Positions 21,533 through 35,800 of a DNA stretch of 64,000 bases are shown here, in pieces. The notes under the pieces were generated by a model. That model saw nothing but the letters and a program-made list of their open reading frames with translations. It had not been told where the DNA came from and searched no databases. How positions within the stretch are numbered: the first letter of the stretch is position 1; each line of letters begins with the position of its first letter. Source of the stretch: Capsicum annuum (taxonomy: Eukaryota > Streptophyta > Magnoliopsida > Solanales > Solanaceae); assembly GCF_002878395.1 (NCBI RefSeq), contig NC_061121.1:10336709-10400708 (forward strand), read 5' to 3'. Position numbers and translations under genes: made by a program.

Positions 21533-23845
21533 TGTAATACCTTTTATTTTCGTGCTAGAATTCTAACCGTCATTCTTACGTGATTAAGCTCTAATCCAAA
21601 TGATTTCCATGTGAATATAAGTTTCATGATCATTATCATAGTCTATAAAGTGGTTTAGAGGTGCAAAATGTTCATAGCAATGACTTCGAGTAAAGTTGAG
21701 CTAAGATCATTTGATTCGTCCAAAGTTTATATTCAATTTTACAAGGGTCTACTTTAAACATGTATAACTTGTTATCTACATGAAATTTTTCATCTGAAAG
21801 ACCCAACAAATTGTAGATAATCAAATTATCTTTCCAATGATCCTAATTTTTCCAAAATTCATTACCTGAGCGTAAAGTTACAACTATTTTCGTGAAAGAT
21901 AGTAAGCCGAGGCAATAAGCGAGGCGATGCTCTGCCTATTCCGGCTAGTGTAATTTCCTGTAGTCAAGTTCCACGTCCAAGAGGAGTATTTGGGTCATTT
22001 CCCAACCTTAAATAGCCCCAATAACGCATATTCAGCCTCTAATAACCAAATTATACCCTCATTCTCTCAAGAACACACCTTAGGGATTCAACCAAATATA
22101 AAATAAACTCAAGATTCTACCATGTTTTTTTCAAATTGATTCAAGATTCAAGATCCTTAGACCAAGATCTTTAAGAATCTCTCATCACAAGTACGAATAA
22201 AGTCCCAAAAGCAAGAGTTCATTCATATTCCTAATCTAAGGTATGTGGGCTTTGAACATGAACACCCTTTCGTTCTTGTGCCCAAAAGATTTAGTTTTTC
22301 TTAAAGAATTTTGTATTTCCAAGACAAATTCATATCGTTTAGCTATATTTCAAGTTTATGATATTATGAAATTGGTCAAGTCTTGAATTACATGATTATC
22401 TTGTTTAATTATGATCAAAATTGAGAGTTCAAGATATAAATTGCACATTCCTATATTGATATCATATTTTCAAGAATTTCCAAGATTTGTTGTCATGAAT
22501 TGAGCCTTATTGTAAAATTTTGAGTCTTTGATAATTAATTATTGATACTCTTTAAAGTATTTCAAGAAGAGTACTTATATTTCCATGTTGTTGATATTTT
22601 AAAGCTTTGATGAAAATTCTAGATTCCTAGAAAAGAATTGAGTTTTGATCTTAAGCTAAGAAAGAAATCCACATTATTTAGATTTTAAATAAAAGGGAGT
22701 ATATTGGCCTCCATTGCATATTATTGAGTTGTTTAAGGTGGATTTTCTTAAAGTTCTGAGCTAAGTAAGGGAGTAGTATTTAGCACCGAGTTGGGCTTGA
22801 TTTCTAGGTCTCATGCCCCAGATTTACGAGCCACGGAAGGATGTGATTTACCCCAAGTGGGTTAAGCTAGTGATCACTAAAATTTAAAGGTTCCACTCCG
22901 ATGGCAATGGTAGAACAACTCTCTCCAATGTGGGCAAGACATTTGACTCCATGTAGCTCACATGGTTTATGTCGGTTAGAAGAAACTCCCAAAGCAGTCC
23001 CTCACTCTATCTAAGATAAAGGTATATGTATTTTGAAAGCTATGATTCTAAGATTTCTAACGTTATCAAGTGTCAAAATCTTTAAGTTTCCAAAGAAGTT
23101 TCTAGTTTTTATGAGATGAAAGTATATGTTCTGAAAGATGTTATTTTTAAGACTTTAACTATCTTACAAGTTTGAGAACAAAGAAAGAATGCATAATGCA
23201 GAATTCGGAAATTAAGTATAATGACTCACGAGATTTACAGTATATGTTTCATTATTCATGATTTATGGGATTTAGATTTCAGATTTATTCTAACAATGGG
23301 AGTTATTTATATTAACATGCATGTTTTATAAGAAAATGATGATAATGTTTAATATATGCATACACCCTCATATACTTAGTACATTCTCAAAGTACTGATC
23401 CAAATATATGTCTGTGTGCAACATTGTCTCATAATGTAGGTACAAGTTATAGCGCATATACCATATTCAGTCAGTCCGCAACTTCCAGTGAACAGGTGAT
23501 GAGTGCTTATTATTCATGGGCTTGAGTGAGTTATACATTTCGAGAAGTATTGAATTTTCTTTATTCAGTCTTATTGAGTTGTGATAGTTGGGAGTCATGA
23601 CCCGGATACCTATAGTCAGTACTATTAGAGGCTTCGTAGATACTCAGTAGAGCTAATGTATTCACAGTTTCTATTTTATTTTGTAAAAACAGAGTTTTAA
23701 TCTTATAAATTTAGTTTTATATTGATCAGATTCAGAAAAGAGTTATTTTCTGCTAATTTGTATAGATTTATACTTTTTATTCTATTGCTTATGAGTGACC
23801 CTAAGCATTGTATGTCGTCTTAGGACACGTTTTTTAGGCGAAACA
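21533..23845 (+). mobile_element. family A LTR copy 2 (2313 bp)
   Basis: Starts TGTAATACCTTTTATTTTCG. The end is altered: GGCGAAACA where other copies read GGTATTACA. It aligns with copy 1 along its length. It is shared as 3' LTR of unit 1 and 5' LTR of unit 2. Confidence 0.85.
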
Positions 23846-24905
23846 AACTTGGTAATAGAGCATAGAGTTCAAGTGTCTTAGGTTGTCTGTGAAGCCGTGT
23901 CTAGTAGAGTCTTGTGGAATGGTACAGAGACATCTGTACTTTTCTTCAAGAGGCTACAGGGCATTTTAGAAAAGTTTCCTTTCTTTCCTACTCTAGATCG
24001 TGTAGTAAAATTTTTCTCTCATAATCTCCTTTCTATTTGTGTGTTACCCTAAATTTTTCTCATCTACGTATTATTCTTGAGATAGAATGATCAACAAGTT
24101 CCAATTCCTCCCTAGATAATGCTCCTATATTTGCTAGCAGAAGTATCAGAAGTTACACAAAGGGCTTGAGAGGAGATCTCTAGTGTGTTAAGTTCTTTAA
24201 GTTGAAAGTTATGTCCTCATTCTTATGAGTCTTTCAATTAGGATAGAGTAAGATGAGTATTCTAAGATCATTGAATATTGTGTGTCAAGTTTCTATCTCT
24301 TGTAATCTTTTTATCATTGTGTTTTTGAAAACTCAAAGTCTAGTGAAGGCGTGTGAGGCCTATTTCAATTGACTAACATAGTTTCTCTATTATTCATTTT
24401 ATTTTTTTTGTTCAAAAAACAAAATCAAAGTCTAGTGAAGTCATGCGAGGCCTATTTCGATTCACTAGCAACTTGTTGTTCATCTTGTTGTTTTAGTGTT
24501 TGTTGGAATTGCGGGTTTAGAAGTGTAGTTAGAAGAAGGGTGGCAAGGATGATTTATTGAATATATATATAGCTGAATTTTTGCATATGATTGAGTTAGT
24601 AGTGATATGGTATGTCCTTGTGTGTTAGTTTTGTAGAAGGCAGAAAAGGAGTTATTAGTTAAGGAGAATTGTTCTTTGCTTGAAGCATAAAAAGATTTAT
24701 TAGTGATATTTGTTGTGTCAGAAAAGTATAGGTTATTGATGAAAGTACTTGGTGGTTGAGTGTTGTTAATTTAAGCTTCGTTGAAGTTACAAAAAGGGAG
24801 TTTAGTTGAAGCTTATAGAGCTATGAAAGAAGTTAGGTATATAGATGGGTGAATAGTAATAATGTGTAGAAGAAGGATGTATTGATAGATTGTAAATAAG
24901 ATAGG

Positions 24906-25770
24906 TGATGTGTGAGCTAATGCTAACACATTTGAGGCTTTTAACTAAGAATAATTGGAGCTTCTTAAGCACCTTTTGTCATTTTTGATTATTTTATCTT
25001 TGATTTTGCAGTAGAAGATAATATGTTAGAGAACCAACAAGGATGGATGCAAAAGAGTTTAAATCTGAGGCAAATAAATGAGAAGTAAGGCTGACAACAT
25101 TTTTGATAAGTCGTCAGTCCTATGATAAGCTATCAGTTTCATTATCAGCCATAGACAGAGAATGGACTTGAGCTGAGAGTTGTGAAAACATTTTGTGATA
25201 AGTTGTCAAGGCGCTGATAGGTCGTCAAAATTGTCGTCAGCCGAACGCAAAACAAGAGAGCTGAGTTAGAGACTTGATGACATTTCTGAAAAGTCAATAA
25301 GAAGTTTATAGGACGTCATAGTTTGTCGTCAGCCTAAGGCAGCAAGTATCAAAAGCAAAGAAGAGGTGACAACATTTTTGATAAGTCATCAACCTCTTGA
25401 TAGGTCGTCATGATTGTCGTCACCTGTCTGAGAAATTGTTAAACTTTACTATTTTGTTTCTATAATTAGAGTGAACTATTTAAAGTATTGATAAGGGTTT
25501 TCTTAGGGAGTTCTGAATATGAGTTTTGAGACACATATTTTGATATTCTCTCTCTCTAGTTTCTTGACTTGAACAAGCAATTATTTTGAAGAGACTATCA
25601 TCATTATTTTTGGATTACTATTGTGATCTAATTTGGGAATCTCTAGTTTCTAGTCTTCTTGTGGTAAGTTTATCTTTCAAATCACGAATACAAGTAGTTG
25701 TTTCGATTATGACATCATGAGTGGCTAAATTTCTTTAACCTAAATTATTTGATCTAGGTTTAAGTCTTGA
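24906..25770 (+). mobile_element. truncated 5' LTR of element F
   Basis: Aligns with the first about 865 bp of the 3' LTR (26054 onward), for example CACATTTGAGGCTTTTAACT (24927-24946). It diverges abruptly after AAGTCTTGAG near 25770, so the 3' part of the LTR, the primer site and all of gag-pol are deleted. Confidence 0.8.
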
Positions 25771-26053
25771 GGGGGATTTCTTTGTTGTGAGGGCACACCA
25801 AATATATTGCTAGTTGCTAACTTGTTTGGAGAGTGTAATACTGGTATATGTATGGTTAATGTAGCTAAATTAATGTTGTATATTGATCTCTGTGTGTTGC
25901 ATCGGTGTTCTTCATTGTTCTTAAATTGACTGACCTTGGAGATGGTGAAAATGTTTTAAGATAATACAGATGATTGACTGCCAAATGTGCTTTGTATTCT
26001 CTTAGTTATGTTGAGTTGCTTGAGGACAATCAATTTTTTTAAGTTGGGGGTGT

Positions 26054-27549
26054 TGATGTGTGAGATAATGTTAACACATTTGAGGCTTTTAACTAAGAAT
26101 AATTGCAACGTCTTAAGTAACTTTTGTCATTTTTGATTGTTTTATATTTGATTTTGCAGTAGAAACTAAGATGCTAGAGAACTAACAAGGATGGAAGCAA
26201 AAGAGATAAAATTTGAAGCAAATAAAGGAGAAGTGTAGCTGATGACATTTTTGATAAGTCATTAGCCCTATGATAAGCTATCAGTTTCATTGTCAGCCTT
26301 AGACAGAGAATGGACCTGAGCTGAGAGTTGTGAGACATTTTGTGATAAGCCATCAAGGAGCTGATAGGTCGTCAAAATTACTGTCAGCCTAAGGCAGAAC
26401 AAGAGAGCTGAGGTAGAGACTTAATGACATTTCTGATAAGTCATCAAGAAGTTGATAGGACAGCACAGTTTGTCGTCACCCTAAGGCAGCATGTACCAAA
26501 AGCAAAGAGGAGCTAACGACATTTGTGGTAAGTCGCCAGCCTCCTGATAGGTTGTCATGAACGTCGTCACCTATCCGAGAAACCGTTGAACTTTATTATT
26601 TTGTTTCCATAATCAGGGTTAACTATTTAAAGCATTTTTTAGGGTTTTCTTAGGGAGTTCCGAACTTGAGTTTTGAGACACGTATTTTGATATTTTCTCT
26701 CTCTAGTTTCTTGACTTGAATAAGAAATTATTTTGAAGAGATTATCATCATTATTTTGGGATTACTATTGTGATCTAATCTGAGAATCTCTAGTATCTAT
26801 TCATCTTGTGGTAATTTTATCATTCAAATCATGAATAACACTAGTTGTTTCAATTATTACATCATGAGCGGCTAAATTCCTTTAACCTAAATTATGGGAT
26901 CTAGGGTTAAGTCTTAATAATGTGTTGCGTGTTCAAGATTAGAGAGGTCATAGGAGTGATTGATAAATCTGAGATTTTAATTATCGTCTATTGGTTGCAA
27001 ACGATAGATAACACCTTCTTTGATTTGCTTGAGAAAGAAATCAAATATAGTGGGAAGTGAATTATTAAAAGGGACTTGGAAGCACTAAAAACTTCCATTT
27101 AATAATTGACATTGTAACAAGGTTGATAGACCTGAGGTGAAATCTGGTCATGAATATAAATTCCCTAAGTCCAAGAGGATTAGGTAGTTAAATGCTTAAG
27201 TAGGTCGAGAGACATTTAGGCATACCTTCGACTAAGATAAATTGTTGTCCTACCTACTGTGATAATCTTGAACCACCATTAATCTGTTAGGTACCAAAAC
27301 CCCTAGTGAATATAATTCTGGTTTTTCCATAAACTCTTGAGTATGACCACATAAACTAAAGTGACCAAAAATTAATTACTAAACTAAAAACCACCATTTG
27401 AGGAAACATCCAACGATCAGTTGATTAAATCACAAATGAATGAAGTTCACAACATATTCTCTGTGGGATTTGACCCCAACCTAGTTGGGTTTTATATTGA
27501 CAACGATCGCTTACATTCTTATTAGAGAGGTGTAGTTTGAGCATTATCA
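26054..27549 (+). mobile_element. 3' LTR of element F (1496 bp)
   Basis: Complete LTR from TGATGTGTGAGATAATG to GCATTATCA. The end block GTGGGATTTGACCCCAACCT (27462-27481) is typical of Athila/Tat LTRs. About 26240-26570 contains many short GTCGTCA/TGACGAC-type repeats in both orientations. Confidence 0.85.
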
Positions 27550-30541
27550 ATAGGCCATATGATTTTCATCAATTATTCTGTTATAAAGTTTTAGCTAACT
27601 AGTGTTTTTAGATGTTTGACATGTAAGAATATCATGAGAAGTTGTGGTTAATCATAGCTAGAACTAGACACTAAGTTTGAATAGTAGTTGATGTGTTTGT
27701 GAATGTTAGTTGTATGGAAGTGATATAGTAGGCTTAAACAGTGTATGCAAGAGCTTAATCTTATTTTTTTCGCAATTTAGTATGAAGTTGCAAGTATTAT
27801 GTAGAGGTGTACCCAAGGTGATATGGGGCTTCATTATTTTCAAAATTTGTTAAGTTTTGTGTTGTTAGTTGTACCCTTTAATTGATAAGTATAAATGAGG
27901 CGATATGGTATACGAGGTTTTTGTCAGTTAGCTTATGGGTTATAGGTTGATGATGTTCGGTATGTTGGTGTAAGTTTAGCGATGTGATATTAGTAGACTT
28001 CGAAGGAAGCATTAGCATAGAATTTTACAATTTCAGGTGTAGTCTATTGGATTATGTTCTAATTTTTACGTGTATTCTAAGGCCCCAAAAAGTACCATCA
28101 CGGTCTAAGACCTTTAGAGCATGTCAAGAGAGGTATCACACTTTAAAAATTTGGCTAAGTGCTGGGACTTACTCATTTTTAGAACCTTCAAATTTTGAGG
28201 AATTTATTTTCGACCGTCCCAACCTCTGTTTGCTAATTATTTTTTATGGTTCATGATGGGGCAAGTCAAGAGTACATCTTGAGTGATTAGCCCGCGATGC
28301 CTTTCTTAGTCCGGTGCTTTGGGGTCACCGCGATAGGCAAGGAGGTGCCCTTCTTAGTCCGGTGGACTAGCCTCTGCGGCGCCCTGGCTAGTCCGGCTGG
28401 GAAAACTTTTCAGCATTCCACTCTATCTCATTAAGGCAAAAGAGTGTTTTTCCCACTCCCAATCCATCCAAACACAAGATTAAAGCCTATTCTGAGCACA
28501 TTAGGCATGTTTTCATTACTTTTCTCTCAAGCAATACCCTAAGAATTCAAAAACTCCTCCTCCAAGAAGTATAAATCCTCTATTTTTACTCTAAAAATGC
28601 TTTATATTGAGGGGTTCCATAGATTTATAATGATGGATTAAAACTAAAGGAAGATGATAGAATAAGTAACATAGTCAGACTTCCTGATTTTAGTAGTGAT
28701 GCTAGTGTAGTGTAAAAACATCAAGAGAGTCAGGATGGTGATTAACCCATTCTTATTTTGGTGTTGGTATATCAGTTATTCCAATATCTACTCATGCATT
28801 ACGTGTTAGTTCAATGATCATAGTTCATGTTCACGCACATAATAGAGAATCATGTATTTTCCTAGTTCCTAGTATGAGGAGTTCCAGATCATTCAGAAGT
28901 TGGAATCACATTCCATGAGTTATGAACTTCAAATTTAGGTGATGCAGCTTATGACTCATGTACTCCAGGTTTACAGTATGTTCAGTTTTAGTGCATAGGC
29001 AATACTCTTAATAATCAGCGAAATTAAGATTTATATCATGCATGTGCTCAGATTATACCTCTTTGATGAGTTCATGATTTTCGATACTCTATTCCTCTAG
29101 CCTCAAATGATTTCCCAAATTATTCTTAGTATCCCTTCATGTTCCTCATCCCGATACTCCAACCTTTCAGTGACCTTCCCTTAGATCAAGATAGTGATGA
29201 TGAATGATTGTACAGATAGAAATAAGTAATTGTGTCATGTAGTGAGAGAATTTTGTATGTTTGTTTTATGTTGGTCTATCTATGGAGGAATATTGAGTTG
29301 AAGATTTGTGTATGACTTGGTCAATTAAGAATATTTTAGGTATATTTTCTTAAGTATAGTGAAAGAAATTTGTTGCTGATGGAGGTTTAGAGAATATAGT
29401 GTTTGCTTAGAAGTACATAGGTGGTTATGAATATAGGCTTAAATGTCATGTCGGTATGTAAGGGGTTGAATATATTTGTTAAAGTGATAAGGAAAATCAT
29501 CCTAGAGTGAGTAGTAATGATAGGGCTCAGAGTGTTGAATTCATGGTTCAAATTTATATTATGATGTGGAGTTACGTGTATCACCTTGTGGTTTTGAGTT
29601 AGGCCTTACCATGATAAAGGGAACTAGTTCATTTTAGACTTTAGCAGACAAATTTATCAATTCCATATGAAAACTTTAAGTTGAATCAAGTGAGTGTGAT
29701 ATTTAAGGGGAATAGTATAGTTGATGGAAGTATTCGAGAACTTTTGCTAAGCCTGGAAGTAAGAAGTTGCATTGCCAAAATCCTGGTAATTCTATCCTAG
29801 TATGTGAGTTATATGTCTATATTCCATGCTATAAAGTAGTGTCAATGTTGTGATGAGTTTGTCAGATGTCTTGTTTAGATCATGCCTAAGCTTCTTTGCT
29901 CCCTAATGTTGCTAGAAATTCTTTAGAAAAAGTGTTGAAGAGATACTCCAATTAATTATAAGTTTCAATTATAATTCAATCAGTATAGCCAGCATTTCAG
30001 CTTATTAGTCAGGCAGACAAATTCCTGTGCTTTTCCACCCTTTCATCCAGTCCTACAATTTGAAGTCTCATACATATGAGCATTTTAAGATATAATCTAT
30101 TCCATCCTTGTAAATTGCAAATTCAATTAATTTCGTGCATCAGTTACAGTTTCAGCTATTTAATCATAACTCAGTTCATAAGTGTTCAGGGCATAATCTT
30201 AATTTTCCAAGTATTTTAGCTTAGACAGTGTAATACCCTTGTACAATCTAAGTCTTATTGTCTCATGATTTGTACTTGCATCATTTATCACTTCCCAATT
30301 CAATATGGAAGATTGGATCATGAACACTTCAAGTGAATCGTCGACTCTCAGTATCAATAAGCCCCTTAAAAAAGTAAAGTCAAGTCAGCTCAAAATTCAG
30401 TTTCATGATAGAAGTTTAAATCTTTCAGCTCGGTTATATCCTTTCTTAGAAGACATATCATGCCCATGTTATTCCACATCTTTAATGTTTCAACAAGTTC
30501 CTATCAAAATTTGAGGACAAATGTTCCTAAGGGGGAGATAA

Positions 30542-32800
30542 TGTAATACTGCTTATTTACAGGCTAAAATTCTAACCGTCGTTCTTATGTGACTAATCTC
30601 TAATACAAATGATTCACATGTGAATATAAGTTTGATGATCATTATCATTGTCTATGAAGTGGTTTAGAGGTGAAAAAGGTTCATAGCAATGACTTAGAAC
30701 AAAGTTGAGCTAAGATCATTTTGATTCGTCAAAAGTTGAAATTGGATTTTACAAGGGTCTAATTTAAATGTATATAACCTATTATATACATGAAATTTTT
30801 CATAAAAAATACCCACCAAATTATATATAATCGAATTAGCTTTCCAACGATACAAATTTCTCCAAAATCCGATACCTGAGCGAAAAGTTATGCCCTGCCT
30901 ATTTTGGGCCAGTGTAATTTCCTGCTGTCAAGCTCCGCGTCCAAAAGGGGTATTTGGGTCATTTTCCACCCTAAAATAGCCCCAATAACACGATATTTGG
31001 CCTCTAATAACCAAATTATACCCTCATTCTCTCAAATTCTCTCAAGAACGTACCTTAGGTTTTCAACCCAATATTCAAGAAACTCAAGATTCCACCATTT
31101 TTTTTTCAAATTGATACAAGATTAAAGATCCCTAGGCCAAGAGATTCAAGAATCTCTCATCACAAGTATCAATAAAGTCCTAAAAGCAAGAGTTCATTCA
31201 AGTTCCTAATCCAAGGTATGTTGGGTTTGAACAAGAACACCCTTTCATTCTTGTACAAGATGAATTTATATTATTTTGTTATATTTCAAGTTTATAAGAT
31301 TATGGAATTGTTTAAGTCTTGAATTGCATGATTATCTTGTTTAATTATGTTCTAAATTAAGAGTTCATGATTAAAATTGCACATTCCTATATTGATATTA
31401 TATTTTCAAGAATTTCCAAGATTTGTTGTCATGAATTGAGCCTTATTGTGAAATTTTGAGTATTTAAGAATGAATTATTGAGACTCTTTAAAGTGTTTCA
31501 AGAGTACTTATATTTCCATGTTGTTGAGATTTTAAAGCTTTGATGAAAAGTCTAGATTCCAAGAAAAGAATTGAGTTTTGATCTTAAGCTAAGAAAGAAA
31601 TCTACATTATTTTGATTTGAGATAAAGGGGAGTATATTGGCCTCCATTACTTATTGTTGAATTGTTTAACGTGGACTTTCTTAAAGGTTTGAGATAAGTA
31701 AGGAAGTAGTAATTAGCACCAAGTTGGGCTTCATTCTGAGGTCTCATGCCCTAGAACTACGAGCCACCATAGGATTTGATTTACCCCAAGATGGTTAAGC
31801 TAGTGATCACTAAAATCTAACGGTTCTACTCCGATGGGAAGGATAGAACAGCTCTCCCCAATGTGGGCAGTGCGTTGGACTCCATGTAGCTCACATAGTT
31901 TATGTTTGTTAGAAAAACTCCCAAAGTAGTCCCCCACTCTATCTAAGATAAAGGTATATGTATGTTGAAAGCTATGATTCCAAGATTTCCAAGGTTCTCA
32001 AGTGTTAAAATCTTTAAGTTTTCAAAAAAGTTCTTAATTTTTATGAGATTAAAGTGTATGTTCCGAAAGATATTGTTTTCAAGACTTTAACTATCCTACA
32101 AGTTTGAGAACACGGAAAGAATGCAGAATACAAAATTCAGAAACTAAGTATAATGACTCACGAGCTGTTTCATTATTCATGATTTATGGGATATAGATTT
32201 TAGATTTATTCCAGCTATGTAAATCATTTATATTAGCATGCATGTTTTGTAAGAAAATGATAATATTGTTTAGTATATGCATACACCCCCATATACTCAG
32301 TACATCATCAAAGTACTAATCCATATATATGTCTCTATGCTACATTGTCTCATAATTTAGGTACAAGTTGTAGCACATATACCATATTCAGTCAGTCCGC
32401 AGCTTCCAGTCAGCAGGTGATGAGTCCTTATGATTCAAGGTCTTGAGTGAGATATACATATCGAGAAGTGTTATATTTTCTTTATTAATCAGATTGAGTT
32501 AGGATAGTTGGTAGTCATGACTTGTCTACCTATAGTCAATACTATTAGAGGATTGGTACACAGTCAGTAGAGTTAATATATCCACAGTTTCAGTATTGTT
32601 TTGTCAAAGCAGAGTTATAATCTTGTAAATTCAGTTTAATATTGATCTAATTCAGAAAAGAGTTATTTTTCGCTAATTTGTATAGATTTATACTTTTTAT
32701 TTAGTTGCTTATGAGATATGCTAGTAGAAGAGTTAGCTTGGGAACACTTGTGACCCTAAGCATCATGTGACGTCTTGGGACCCAATATTGTTGCATTACA
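30542..32800 (+). mobile_element. family A LTR copy 3 (2259 bp)
   Basis: Starts TGTAATACTGCTTATTTACAG and ends TGTTGCATTACA. Shorter than copies 1 and 2 mainly through a deletion beside the CG-rich block: GCGAAAAGTTATG at 30881-30893 runs directly into CCCTGCC. Confidence 0.85.
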
Positions 32801-35800
32801 AACTCGGCATCAAAGCACAGAGTTCAAGTGTCCTAGGGTATCTGTGAAGTTGTGTCTAGTAGAGTCTTGTGGAATGGTATGGATATGTTTGTACTTTTCT
32901 TCGAGAGGCAACAGGGCATTTAAGAAAGGTTTTCTTTCTTTCACACTCTCGATTGTGCAGTAAAGTTGTTCTCTCAGAATCTCCTTTATATTCATGTGTT
33001 ACACCAAATTTTCCTCATCTAAGTATTATTCTTGAGATAGCATGATCTGCAAGTTCCAGTTCCTCCCTAGATAATTCTCCTATATTTGCTAGAAAAAGTT
33101 TTAGAAGTTGCACAAAGGGCTTGAGAGGAGCTCTCTAGTGTGTTAAGTTCAATAAGTTGAAAGTTATGTCCTCATTCTTATGAGTCATTCAATTAAGACA
33201 GAGTAAGATGTGTATTCTTAGATCATTGAATATTGTGTGTCAAGTTTCTATAACTTATAATCTATTTATAATTATGTTATTGAAAACTCAAAGTCTAATG
33301 AATCCGTGTGAGGCCTATTTCGATTCACTAGCATAGTTGCTTTGTTATTCATCGCATTTTTTTGTTCAAAAATAAAAATCAAAGTGTAGTGAAGCCGTGT
33401 GATGCCTATTTTGATTCACTAGCAACTTGTTGTTATTGTGTTGGTTGGAACTGGGTGTTTAGAAATGTAGTGACAAGAAGGGTGGCAAGGACGATTTATT
33501 GAATATATATATATATATAGCTGAATTTTTCCATATGATTGAGTTAGTGATGAAGTGATATATTCTTATTTGTTAGTTTAGTAGAAGGTAGAGAAGGGGT
33601 TATTAGTTTAGGAGAATTGTTGTTTGCTTGAAGTATGAAAATATTTAATGATGATATTTGTTATGTTATAAAACAATAGGTTATTGATGAAAGTACTTAG
33701 GTATTGAGTGTTGTTAATTTAAGCTTCCTTGAAGTTACAAAAAGGGAGTCTAGTTGAAACTTATAGTGCTATGAAAGAAGTTAGGTATATAGATGGGTGA
33801 AAAGTAATAATGTGTAAAAGAAGGATGTGTTGATGGATTGTAAATAAGATAGGCCATATGATTATGATCAATTATTATTGTTATGAAGTTTTAGCAGACT
33901 AGTGTTTTCAGATATTTGACATTTAAGAATATCATGAGAAGTTATGGTTAACCATAGCTAGAACTAGACACAAAGTTTGAATAGTAGATGATGAGCAAGG
34001 TTGATATAATAATTGATGTGTTTGTGAATGTTAGCTGTATGGAAGTGATCTAGTAGGCTTGAACAGTGTATGCAAGAGCTTAAGCATATTTATTCGCAAT
34101 TTAGTATGATGTTGCAAGTATGATGTAGAGGTGTTCCCAAGGTGATATGGGGGTTCATTATTTTCAAAATGTGTTAAGTGTTGTGTGGTTAGTTCTACCC
34201 TTGAATTGATAAGTATAAATGAGGCAATGTCGTGTACGAGGTTCTTGTCAATTAGCTTATGGGTTATAGGTTGATAATGTTGGGTAAGCTGGTGTAAGTT
34301 TAGAGATATGATATCAGTAGACTACGAAGGAAGCACTAGCAGAGAGTTTTACACATTCAGATGTAGTCTATTGGGTTAAGTTCTACTATTTACGTATATT
34401 GTAAGACTCCAAAGAGTACTTTCATTGTCTAAGACCTTTAGAGCATGTCAAGAGAGTTATCACACTTAGAAAATTTGGCTAAGTATTGGGACTTACACGT
34501 TTTTAGGACCTTCAAATTTTGAGGAATTTATTTTCAACCTTCCCCATCTCCATTTGCTGTTTTTTTTATGATTCACAATGGGGCAAGTGAAGAGTACATC
34601 TCAGGTGAGTTCTGGAATTTTTGGACGAGTGTAAGGGACTGTTTGGGTTAGCCAAACAATAAGCCGAGGCGATTATCCTGCGATGAGTCCTGTGCCTGGG
34701 GTCACCATTATGGGCAAGGCTTTGCCCTTCTTAGTCCGGCGGACTAGCCTCCGCAGCACCCTAGCTAGTCCGGCTGGGGCAAATTTTCAGCATTCCACTC
34801 TATCTCATTAAGGGAAAAAGAGTCTTTTTCCCACCCCCAATCCATCCAAACACAAGATTAACGCCTATTCTAAGAACATTAGGCATGTTTTCAATACTTT
34901 TCTCTCAACCAATACCTCAAGAACTCAAAAGCTCCTCCTCCAAGATGTATAACTCCTCCATTGTTACTCCAAGAAAGGATTAAATTGAGGGGTTCAACAG
35001 ATTAATAATGATGGCTTAAATCTAAGAGGGAGATGATAGAATAAGTAACAAAGTTAGACTTCCCAATTTTAGTAGTAATGCCAGTGCAGTGTAGAAACAT
35101 CAAGAGAGTGAGGATGGGGATTAACCCATTCTTATTTCGGTGTTGGTATTTTAGTTATTCCAATATCTACTCATGCCTTAGGTTTCTATTCAATGATCAT
35201 AGTTTATGTTCATGCACATAATAGAGAATCATGTTTTTCACAGTTGCTGGTATGAGGAGTTCCAGATCTTTCAGAAGTTGGAATCACATTCCACGAGTTA
35301 TGAACTTTGAATTTAGGTCATGGAGCTCATGACTCATGTACTCCAGCTTTACATTATGTTTAGTTCCAGTGCTCAGGCAATACTCTTAATGATTAGCGAA
35401 ATTAAGATTTATGTCATGCATGTACTCAGATTATACTTCTTTGATGAGTTCATGATAGAGATACTCTATTCCTCTAGCCTCAAATGAGTACCCAATTTAT
35501 GATTAGTATCCATTTATTTCCGGATCACGATATTCGAACCTTTAGTGACCTTCCCTTAGATCAAGATAGTGATGATGAATGATTTTAAAAACAGAAATAA
35601 GTAATTGTGTCATGTTAGGAAAGATTTTTGTATTTTTGTTTTATGTAGTTCTATAAATGGAGGAATATTGAGTTGAAGTTTTGCGTATAACTTGGTCAGT
35701 TAAGAATATTTTAGGTTAGTCTTCTTAAGCATAGTGAAAGAAATATGTTGCCGATAGAGGTTTAGAGAATTTGAGTATTTTCTTAGAAGTACATAAGTGG

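Larger units (their letters stand above)
24906..27549 (+). mobile_element. Athila/Tat-like LTR element F, deletion derivative
   Basis: Perfect target duplication ATAGG at 24901-24905 and 27550-27554, and an uninterrupted empty site in unit 1 (18530). Starts TGATGTGTGAGCTAATGC and ends TTGAGCATTATCA. A second LTR start at 26054 follows TTGAGGACAATCAA and AAGTTGGGGGTGT, a pre-LTR arrangement typical of Athila/Tat elements. Only about 280 bp of internal sequence (25770-26053) remains and the 5' LTR is truncated. No coding region is left. Confidence 0.85.
23846..30541 (+). mobile_element. family A internal region, unit 2, interrupted by element F
   Basis: Without F and one copy of ATAGG it is 4047 bp. 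The order of segments is as in unit 1. It contains a short stretch near 28690-28725 that is also in unit 3 (35065-35100) but missing from unit 1 at about 19718. No coding content is seen. Confidence 0.8.
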
